From Succinatimonas sp. CAG:777 (GTDB taxonomy: Bacteria > Pseudomonadota > Gammaproteobacteria > Enterobacterales > Succinivibrionaceae), in the NCBI GenBank assembly GCA_000431835.1, contig HF987932.1, forward strand, positions 17,955-24,826: a stretch of 6,872 nt of DNA. Reading direction: 5' to 3'. The translations under genes and the position numbers were made by a program. This document shows, in pieces, positions 1-5,226 of this stretch (within the stretch, counting starts at the first letter, position 1; the number at the start of each line of letters is the position of its first letter). The notes under the pieces were generated by a model. That model saw nothing but the letters and a program-made list of their open reading frames with translations, was not told the DNA's origin and searched no databases.

Positions 1-169
1 GCTCTTCAAAAGTTAAGGTTGGACACTCACCTGTAGTACCGGTTACTACTAAGCAAGTAGTTCCATTCTTAATGTGGAACTCTACCATGCGCTCTAGTGC
101 TTCATTATCAACTTTGCCATTTTTAAATGGTGTGATTAAAGCAACCATTGAACCCTGATATTTTTGCAT
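1..169 (-). CDS. dapA: 4-hydroxy-tetrahydrodipicolinate synthase (DapA), N-terminal part, cut by window edge
   Basis: DapA condenses pyruvate with aspartate semialdehyde, the first committed step towards diaminopimelate and lysine, in the cytoplasm. Only the first 56 residues are present; the family is normally about 290 residues, so the rest lies beyond base 1. The visible part begins MQKYQGSMVALITPF, matching the first strand of the TIM barrel of this aldolase family, and contains VTGTTGE at residues 42-48. Its Thr45-Thr46 correspond to the conserved Thr44-Thr45 of E. coli DapA, of which Thr44 belongs to the catalytic proton relay. The ATG at 169-167 is preceded by AAGGTG with a 6-base spacing, a good ribosome binding site. 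It lies downstream of lysS on the same strand but behind a strong terminator, so it probably has its own promoter. The related NanA/KDG aldolases share the fold, but the match to E. coli DapA in this stretch favours DapA. Confidence 0.9.
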   Translation of the reverse strand, partial: MQKYQGSMVALITPFKNGKVDNEALERMVEFHIKNGTTCLVVTGTTGECPTLTFEE

Positions 170-222
170 CTTATTCACCTTAATTATTGCAAAAACTAAA
201 AAAGTTTATTTAAGCTAATTCT

Positions 223-251
223 GTTATAGATAGCTATTTTATAGCTATCAG
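223..251 (-). promoter_or_regulatory. Candidate dapA promoter
   Basis: Reading the minus strand, CTGATA (251-246; 4 of 6 consensus -35 bases) is followed after 17 bases by TATAAC (228-223; 5 of 6 consensus -10 bases). Transcription would start near 216, leaving a leader of about 47 bases before the dapA ATG. The placement just downstream of the lysS terminator makes a promoter here sensible, but the region is AT-rich and the match is only moderate. A TATAAA a few bases upstream is an alternative -10 without a good -35 partner. Confidence 0.35.
229..249. repeat. Perfect 9-bp inverted repeat between lysS and dapA
   Basis: The arms GATAGCTAT (229-237) and ATAGCTATC (241-249) are exact reverse complements separated by three bases. 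The TAGCTAT core recurs in the arms of the neighbouring lysS terminator, so the two structures could pair with each other in RNA. The repeat falls exactly in the spacer of the candidate dapA promoter, so it could be an operator, a second weak hairpin after lysS, or chance in AT-rich DNA. No factor is identified. Confidence 0.5.
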
Positions 252-284
252 AAAAATAGCTAACTTTTAACAAGTTAGCTATTT
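252..284 (-). terminator. Rho-independent terminator of the prfB-lysS operon
   Basis: Arms 254-266 and 272-284 form a perfect 13-bp stem with a 5-base loop. On the minus strand the stem runs into TTTTT (256-252, partly in the stem end) and then C. It starts only 4 bases after the lysS stop codon, at the right place to end the operon transcript. The stem is AT-rich with only a few G-C pairs, but its length and the U tract make it convincing. On the plus strand it is followed by AAAATT, so it is not bidirectional. Confidence 0.85.
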
Positions 285-288
285 AAAA

Positions 289-1809
289 TTAGTTACGTCT
301 TAATGTTGGGAACAGAATTACATCACGAATGGTCTGAGCATTTGTGAATAACATTACTGTTCTATCAATACCAATACCTTCACCTGCGGTTGGAGGTAAA
401 CCGTACTGCATTGCGTTGATATAATCCTCATCGTAGTACATAGCTTCGTCATCACCGTGCTTCTTAGCCTCAGCCTGCTGACGGAAACGACCTGCCTGAT
501 CATCAGGATCATTTAACTCAGAGAAACCATTACCAATCTCACGGCCACCGATGAAGAACTCGAAGCGATCAGTAAATTCTGGATCTGAATCTGTTCTTCT
601 TGCTAATGGAGATACCACTGCTGGGTAGCTAGTAATGAAGGTAGGCTGCTGCAGATTTGCTTCTACTAACTCATCGAATAAAGCTGTAATGTAGTGGCCT
701 AAAGTCCAGCCTTCCATTAACTCGATGTGGTGCTTCTTACATAGAGCTCGAGCCTTTTCCTCATCCTCAAGATCTTCCATAGTAATGCCATTGCCATACT
801 TAACAATAGACTCTTTCATGGTTAATCTGTCAAATGGTTTAGCAAAATCTAAATCAAGACCTTCTTCACCTTCTTTACCATAGTGGATCTTAGTGGTACC
901 TAAAACTTCTAATGACATCTTCTTGAAAAGATCTTCGGTAAAGTCGATTAAGTCGTGGTAATCGTGGTATGCCATATAGAATTCCATCATAGTGAATTCT
1001 GGGTTATGACGAACATCGATACCTTCGTTTCTGAAGTTACGGTTGATTTCGTAAACACGCTCAAAACCACCTACAACTAGACGCTTTAAGTACAGCTCTG
1101 GCGCAATACGTAGATACATATCCATATCTAAGGCATTGTGGTGAGTTACGAATGGTTTAGCGTTAGCACCACCAGGAATTACATGCATCATAGGAGTTTC
1201 AACTTCCATAAACATATGCTCGTTCATGTACTTTCTTATGAATGAAACTACTTTGGTACGGATCTCAAAGGTACGACGTGAATTCTCGTTAGCAATCAAG
1301 TCAACGTATCTCTGACGGCAACGAGCTTCCTGATCGGTTAAACCGTGGAACTTCTCAGGTAGTGGACGTAATGACTTAACTAATAAACGTAATGCGCTTA
1401 CATGTAAGGTCAACTCGCCAGTCTTAGTCTTAAATGCAAAACCGGTTACACCGATGATGTCACCTAAATCTAATTTCTTGAAAACATCCTGATAAACACC
1501 TTCAGGTAAATTATCGCGAGCTACGTAAATCTGAATACGACCGCCCATATCCTGCAAGGTTGCAAATGAAGCTTTACCCATAACACGGCGGGTCATAACT
1601 CGACCTGCAATAGTGTAGGTATTCTGTTCTTTTTCTAAGGTCTCATTGTCTTTGTCTGCACATGCTTTGACAATATCTGATGAGAATGCATCGCGACGGA
1701 AGTCGTTAGGATAAGCCTGACCTTGTGAACGTAGAGCCTCAAGTTTCTCACGACGTTCTTTCATAACGTTGTTGAGGTTCTCTGCAGTACCAATGTTTTC
1801 TTGTGACAT
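289..1809 (-). CDS. lysS: Lysyl-tRNA synthetase, class II
   Basis: Charges tRNA-Lys with lysine in an ATP-dependent reaction in the cytoplasm. The 506-residue product matches the E. coli LysS length (505) and is closely similar throughout. An N-terminal anticodon-binding OB fold spans roughly residues 65-145 (TIAGRVMTRRVMGKASF, then IQIYVARDNLPEGVY). The class II catalytic core follows: motif 1 around 199-220 (MFMEVETPMMHVIPGGANAK), motif 2 around 249-275 (FERVYEINRNFRNEG, then RHNPEF) and motif 3 around 476-488 (GEGIGIDRTVMLF). EFFIGGREIGNGFSELNDP (417-435) is the conserved stretch of the lysine and ATP pocket. The ATG at 1809-1807 has AGGA about 9 bases upstream. It starts 24 bases after prfB, the same order as E. 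coli prfB-lysS, and shares that transcript. Nothing suggests truncation. Confidence 0.98.
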   Translation of the reverse strand: MSQENIGTAENLNNVMKERREKLEALRSQGQAYPNDFRRDAFSSDIVKACADKDNETLEKEQNTYTIAGRVMTRRVMGKASFATLQDMGGRIQIYVARDNLPEGVYQDVFKKLDLGDIIGVTGFAFKTKTGELTLHVSALRLLVKSLRPLPEKFHGLTDQEARCRQRYVDLIANENSRRTFEIRTKVVSFIRKYMNEHMFMEVETPMMHVIPGGANAKPFVTHHNALDMDMYLRIAPELYLKRLVVGGFERVYEINRNFRNEGIDVRHNPEFTMMEFYMAYHDYHDLIDFTEDLFKKMSLEVLGTTKIHYGKEGEEGLDLDFAKPFDRLTMKESIVKYGNGITMEDLEDEEKARALCKKHHIELMEGWTLGHYITALFDELVEANLQQPTFITSYPAVVSPLARRTDSDPEFTDRFEFFIGGREIGNGFSELNDPDDQAGRFRQQAEAKKHGDDEAMYYDEDYINAMQYGLPPTAGEGIGIDRTVMLFTNAQTIRDVILFPTLRRN

Positions 1810-1829
1810 TTTTAATTTTCCTAATTTAT

Positions 1830-1855
1830 AAGTTTAAAGTCCTGACTTTAAACTT
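1830..1855 (-). repeat. 11-bp perfect hairpin across the prfB stop codon
   Basis: The arms AAGTTTAAAGT (1830-1840) and ACTTTAAACTT (1845-1855) are exact reverse complements with a 4-base loop. The structure covers the last codons and the stop codon of prfB and ends about 10 bases before the AGGA ribosome binding site of lysS. No U tract follows (the minus strand continues ATAAATTAGG), so it is not a standard terminator. It could modulate lysS expression, stabilise an RNA end or be a processing site; that role is inferred. Confidence 0.6.
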
Positions 1856-2932
1856 GCTTCAATAAACTGGTCTAAATCACCGTTTAACACTTTTTGTGTG
1901 TCGCGGCATTCAACACCTGTGCGTAAATCTTTAATACGAGCATCATCTAGAACATATGATCTGATCTGACTGCCCCAACCGATATCAGACTTGCTGTCTT
2001 CAATCTCTTTCTGGACACTCTGTCTCTTTTCAAGTTCTAGAGTATAAAGTCTTGCTCTTAACTGTTTCATAGCCTGATCACGGTTTTGAAACTGTGAACG
2101 CTCGTTCTGACATGAAACCACAATACCTGTTGGTATATGAGTAATTCTTACAGCTGATTCGGTTTTATTAACATGCTGACCACCAGCACCTGATGATCTG
2201 TAAACGTCTACTCTCAAGTCAGCTGGATTGATGGAAACTTCAATGTTGTCATCAATTTCAGGATAGACATAAGCAGAACAGAATGAGGTATGTCTGCGAT
2301 TATTAGAATCAAAAGGTGATTTTCTAACCAGACGGTGCACGCCGGTTTCGGTTCTAAACCAGCCATAGGCATGATCACCTTCAAAACGTAAGGTAGCTGA
2401 CTTAATACCAGCAACTTCACCTTCTGACAATTCAGTTACTGTAACATTAAAGCCGTGTTTTTCACCGAACTTCATGTACATGCGCATTACCATTTCAGCC
2501 CAGTCTTGAGCCTCAGTACCACCAGAGCCTGACTGAATATCCATATAACAAGGATCATTGTCATTAGGACCTGAGAACATTCTCTCGATTTCAAGACGTT
2601 CTAAATCGTGGCTTAATTTGTCTGCTTCTGCTTGAGCTTCTTTCTCAAGCTCAGGATCGTTCTCTTCTTTGGCCATTTCTTCTAGGGTTAACAAATCATC
2701 AAATCCCTGGTAGAGATTCTTAAAATTGGTAACCACAGCAGTTAAAATTTGTCTTTCTTTGCCAAGTTCTTGAGCTTTTTTTGGATCATCCCAAAGCTTT
2801 GGATCTTCTAGAAGACCGTTTACCTCTTCTAAACGTTCGGTCTTGCTTTGCAGGTCAAAGATACCCCCTTAAGGCATCTGCGCGCTCTTTTAAGGCTGCG
2901 ACCTGATCTTTTATGGAGATGGTTTCTAACAC
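1834..2932 (-). CDS. prfB: Peptide chain release factor 2 (RF2), expressed by programmed +1 frameshift
   Basis: RF2 recognises UGA and UAA stop codons in the ribosomal A site and triggers hydrolysis of peptidyl-tRNA. Translation begins at GTG (2932-2930). An in-frame TAA lies two codons upstream, so no earlier start is possible. Codons 1-25 encode MLETISIKDQ...LRGYL, aligning residue for residue with E. coli RF2. Codon 26 is TGA (2857-2855). After a +1 shift the frame continues from GAC (2856-2854) to the stop at 1834, adding 340 residues. The total of 365 equals E. coli RF2. The codon-recognition tripeptide SPF is at 205-207 and the catalytic GGQ at 250-252, the E. coli positions. Residue 246, Thr in E. 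coli K-12 and Ala in many relatives, is Ser. The ribosome binding site is weak (AGAG, about 7 bases from GTG). It is the first gene of the prfB-lysS operon. Calling the uninterrupted frame alone would lose the first 65 residues. Confidence 0.97.
2854..2869 (-). promoter_or_regulatory. RF2 programmed +1 frameshift site
   Basis: The minus strand reads AGGGGGTATCTTTGAC. It comprises an internal Shine-Dalgarno-like AGGGGG (2869-2864), a 3-base spacer, the slippery CTT codon (2860-2858) and the TGA stop (2857-2855) followed by C. All elements and spacings match the E. coli prfB site. In the established mechanism, low RF2 lets the ribosome pause at UGA and slip forward one base, whereas ample RF2 terminates at codon 26, so RF2 controls its own synthesis. 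Confidence 0.97.
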
Positions 2933-2983
2933 GCTTTAATCTCTAATATCTATCTAGTTTAGCTTCTTGAAATTTAAACTTAG

Positions 2984-3011
2984 ATTATAACAAATCAGAC
3001 GCCGATGTGCA
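2984..3011 (-). promoter_or_regulatory. Predicted prfB-lysS promoter
   Basis: The minus strand carries a consensus TATAAT (2989-2984) preceded by TGT, giving an extended -10 element (TGnTATAAT). Sixteen bases upstream lies TGCACA (3011-3006), a 4-of-6 match to the -35 box. Transcription would begin near 2977, giving a leader of about 45 bases before the GTG start. The perfect extended -10 in the correct place makes this a strong prediction. No internal promoter for lysS was recognised. Confidence 0.75.
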
Positions 3012-3134
3012 GTGTTTGTCACTTTTATGCTTACTTTTATTCCATAGTTTTGCTCTTATAGGCCATGACTTTTATCAATTCTTTTATTTCAAATAATAAA
3101 TATAAAGATGATCAGATCCAAAAAATCATTTAAA

Positions 3135-3162
3135 TTGAGCAAATGGCAATATGTGGTATCAT
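3135..3162 (+). promoter_or_regulatory. Predicted nadC promoter
   Basis: TTGAGC (3135-3140) and TATCAT (3157-3162) are separated by 16 bases, and the -10 element is preceded by TGG, making an extended -10 (TGnTATCAT). Start of transcription is expected near 3168-3170, about 30 bases before the nadC ATG at 3200. This supports the 3200 start, because the in-frame ATGs at 3143 and 3161 would lie upstream of the transcript. Confidence 0.65.
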
Positions 3163-3176
3163 GTCACCTAATGACA
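3162..3176. promoter_or_regulatory. Candidate operator: 15-bp palindrome at nadC transcription start
   Basis: TGTCA (3162-3166) and TGACA (3172-3176) are perfect inverted half-sites separated by 5 bases, a spacing typical of a dimeric repressor site. It overlaps the last base of the predicted -10 element and the predicted start of transcription, where bound protein would block transcription. It does not match the E. coli NadR box. The regulator is not identifiable from this window. Confidence 0.4.
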
Positions 3177-3199
3177 CAGTATCGAATGTAGGAATTATT

Positions 3200-4045
3200 A
3201 TGTTACAAGATGATATCAAAGCAACTGTGAAAATGGCTCTAGAAGAGGACTTAGGCGGTAAACTTGATCCTAGCCTTGATGTTACTTCACAGCTTATTGA
3301 TGAAAACGAAAGCGACGAAGCTACTGTTATTACCCGTGAAGCAGGTATTTTCTGCGGTAAGGCATGGGTTGAAGAAGTTTACAGACAGTTAGGCAATAAA
3401 GTTGAATTAACTTGGTTTGTAAAAGACGGCGATGCTATTGAGCCTGGTGAGCAGTTATTCCATGTAAAGGGCAATGCCCGTACCATGTTAACAGCTGAAA
3501 GAACTACCTTAAACTTTGTACAGACATTATCTGGTGTTGCAACTGAAGTATCTAAATATGTAAAAGCAATAAAAGATACCAACTGCAAACTATTAGATAC
3601 CAGAAAGACAGTTCCCTGCTTAAGAACAGCTCTAAAGTATGCTGTAACCTGTGGCGGTGGTAAGAACCACAGAATAGGTCTTTTTGATATGTTCTTAATC
3701 AAAGAGAACCACATCATGGCTTGTGGCGGTATTGCAAAAGCAATTGAAAGAGCTCGTAGCCAGCATCCTGAGATTAAGGTTGAGGTTGAAGTAGAGAATC
3801 TTGATGAATTACAGCAGGCCTTAGATGCTAAAGCTGATATCATCATGCTAGATAACTTTGAATACGATATGATGATTCATGCGGTAAAGCAGACAGATCA
3901 TAAAGCTTTGCTTGAGATTTCAGGTAACGTAAATCTTGAGACCATCGGCCGTTTTGCCGCAACTGGTGTTGATTTCATCTCAGTTGGAGCACTAACTAAG
4001 AATGTAAGAGCTCTAGATTTATCAATGAGATTTGTTAAGAACTAA
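3200..4045 (+). CDS. nadC: Nicotinate-nucleotide pyrophosphorylase (quinolinate phosphoribosyltransferase)
   Basis: NadC converts quinolinate and phosphoribosyl pyrophosphate to nicotinate mononucleotide, CO2 and pyrophosphate, the entry to the common NAD pathway, in the cytoplasm. From ATG 3200 the product has 281 residues, slightly shorter at the N terminus than E. coli NadC (297). This start has TAGGA 6 bases upstream and lies after the predicted promoter; upstream in-frame ATGs at 3143 and 3161 lack good binding sites. The N-terminal domain (about 1-115) ends in TAERTTLNFVQTLSGVAT (98-115). The barrel domain shows DTRKT (133-137), GGGKNHRIG (152-160), LIKENH (166-171), EVEVEN (195-200), DIIMLDNF (213-220) and ISVGALT (260-266), carrying the substrate-binding Arg, His and Lys and the acidic residues of the family. 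Cys140 replaces the common Gly after the Pro of the DTRKT-x-P stretch, probably harmless. It is a single-gene unit with its own promoter and terminator. Confidence 0.97.
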   Translation: MLQDDIKATVKMALEEDLGGKLDPSLDVTSQLIDENESDEATVITREAGIFCGKAWVEEVYRQLGNKVELTWFVKDGDAIEPGEQLFHVKGNARTMLTAERTTLNFVQTLSGVATEVSKYVKAIKDTNCKLLDTRKTVPCLRTALKYAVTCGGGKNHRIGLFDMFLIKENHIMACGGIAKAIERARSQHPEIKVEVEVENLDELQQALDAKADIIMLDNFEYDMMIHAVKQTDHKALLEISGNVNLETIGRFAATGVDFISVGALTKNVRALDLSMRFVKN

Positions 4046-4065
4046 TTGTTATCAGTTCTTACACT

Positions 4066-4092
4066 AAGGCTGACCTAGGTCAGCCTTTTTTT
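4066..4092 (+). terminator. Rho-independent terminator of nadC
   Basis: A 22-base perfect palindrome (4066-4087) folds into a GC-rich stem of about 9 bp with a 4-base loop, AAGGCTGAC-CTAG-GTCAGCCTT apart from end pairing, followed by a run of seven T (4086-4092). It begins 20 bases after the nadC stop. The convergent alr transcript would form the same hairpin, but on that strand it is followed by AGTGTAAG rather than a U run, so termination of alr here would be weaker or need another mechanism. Confidence 0.93.
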
Positions 4093-4115
4093 ATTTTGAT
4101 TAGGAAAAATGTTGA

Positions 4116-5198
4116 TTAAGAGAACTCTATATCAACACGGGGCATTACGTGGCAAACTAACTCATAAGGAATAGTTCCACAAAGTTCAGCGATCTTCTCA
4201 ACAGGAAGCCCCTTTCCCCATAGAATTGCTTCATCACCAATCTTGTCTTTTGAGTCTGGTCCTAAATCAACAAACATCATGTCCATGCAAACATGGCCTG
4301 CTGTCTTTACATATCTGCCATTGATAAGTACTGGTGTACCATTAGGAGCTGTTCTTGGGTAACCATCACCATAGCCACAGCCTACAATACCTAAAGTGGT
4401 ATCTCTGTCAGCTACATAGTAAGCACCATAACCTACCTTGTCACCTTTTTTGAGCTTGTGCAGGGCAAGAATATTGCTCTTTAAAGTCATTACAGGCTTT
4501 AAGCCTAAGTCTTCACCTACTTTATCTTCAAATGGTGAGATGCCATAAATGATGATGCCAGGTCTTACCCATGGAGTACGTGACTTTGGCCAGTAATAGA
4601 TACCAGCTGAATTAGCAAGACACAAATCACCTGTAAAATCTTTAGCAATCTCATTAAAGAAATCAATCTGCTGTTTGTTGTACTCAACCTCACTTGGAGT
4701 ATCAGCAACAGATAAATGAGAAATCAGACCTACTGGTTTTACCACATTAGGGCTAGCTTCAAGTCTTCTTTTAATCTCAAAGATTTCATCTTTATTGCAT
4801 GAGCCTAAGCGATGCATACCCACATCAATTTGAACCCACGCATGAATAGGTTTCTTTAACTTGGCATTTTCAATACTCTTTACCTGCTCAAGATCATGAA
4901 CACCTGTATACAAAGAGTATTTTGAGATATAGGCAATGTCTTCGTCATTATAAAAACCTTCTAATAACACGATAGGCTTTTCAATACCCTGACGGCGAAG
5001 TTCCATGGCCTCAGAAATTCTTGCAACAGCAAATGCGTCTGCATGATCCTTTAAAGCATTGGCTACAGGGAAAAGTCCATGGCCATAGGCATTGGCTTTT
5101 ACTACAGCAATGATTTTAGAATTTGGAACTAAAGAGCGGATATGCTTTACATTATCAATTAAAGCCTGCTTATCGATTGAAGCAGTTACGCATTGCAT
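4116..5198 (-). CDS. alr: Alanine racemase, PLP-dependent
   Basis: Interconverts L- and D-alanine, supplying D-alanine for peptidoglycan. Its 360 residues match E. coli Alr (359), including the same MQ start. Lys34 in AVVKANAYGHG (31-41) forms the Schiff base with pyridoxal phosphate. Tyr257 in VGYG is the second catalytic base at the start of the C-terminal beta domain (about 240-360). Also present are His160 (ISHLSVAD), Ser197, VRPG (211-214), Tyr218 and CMDM (304-307). One key residue differs: the lysine that is carbamylated in E. coli Alr (Lys122, WMKLDTGMHRLG) is Gln123 here (WVQIDVGMHRLG), with Val for the nearby Thr. Activity is still likely because all other active-site residues are present, though specificity may differ. 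The ATG at 5198-5196 has AAGGA about 9 bases upstream. It starts 28 bases after dnaB and is probably co-transcribed, as the pair is adjacent in E. coli. Confidence 0.96.
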   Translation of the reverse strand: MQCVTASIDKQALIDNVKHIRSLVPNSKIIAVVKANAYGHGLFPVANALKDHADAFAVARISEAMELRRQGIEKPIVLLEGFYNDEDIAYISKYSLYTGVHDLEQVKSIENAKLKKPIHAWVQIDVGMHRLGSCNKDEIFEIKRRLEASPNVVKPVGLISHLSVADTPSEVEYNKQQIDFFNEIAKDFTGDLCLANSAGIYYWPKSRTPWVRPGIIIYGISPFEDKVGEDLGLKPVMTLKSNILALHKLKKGDKVGYGAYYVADRDTTLGIVGCGYGDGYPRTAPNGTPVLINGRYVKTAGHVCMDMMFVDLGPDSKDKIGDEAILWGKGLPVEKIAELCGTIPYELVCHVMPRVDIEFS

Positions 5199-5226
5199 TT
5201 TAACTTTTCCTTTTTATCTTCTTTTA

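Larger units (their letters stand above)
2933..3199. other. Divergent intergenic region between prfB and nadC
   Basis: This non-coding, AT-rich stretch separates two divergently transcribed genes. It holds the prfB promoter (2984-3011), the nadC promoter (3135-3162) and the palindrome at 3162-3176. Three copies of ACTTTTAT lie between the promoters, at 3021-3028, 3033-3040 and 3068-3075. I see no RNA gene, riboswitch fold or small coding frame with a good start. The E. coli NadR box pattern (TGTTTA, 6 bases, TAAACA) was not found. Confidence 0.7.

Noticed and set aside
170..288. Lysine riboswitch upstream of dapA
   Set aside because: The gap is far too short for the roughly 170-base lysine riboswitch, and only simple hairpins are visible.
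2214..2420. 68-codon minus-strand frame inside prfB
   Set aside because: It overlaps the conserved SPF region of RF2 in another frame, so it is a shadow of the real gene.
2855..2857. In-frame stop making prfB look like a pseudogene
   Set aside because: The surrounding bases are the conserved RF2 programmed frameshift signal, and the downstream frame is intact to the expected C terminus.
3143..3199. Extended N terminus for NadC from ATG 3143 or 3161
   Set aside because: The extra residues do not resemble NadC N termini, these ATGs precede the predicted transcription start, and ATG 3200 has a good ribosome binding site.
3379..3846. 155-codon open frame on the minus strand
   Set aside because: It lies wholly antisense to nadC, whose frame has clear family motifs. 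The translated sequence is Ser/Cys-rich with no recognisable domain and no ribosome binding site.
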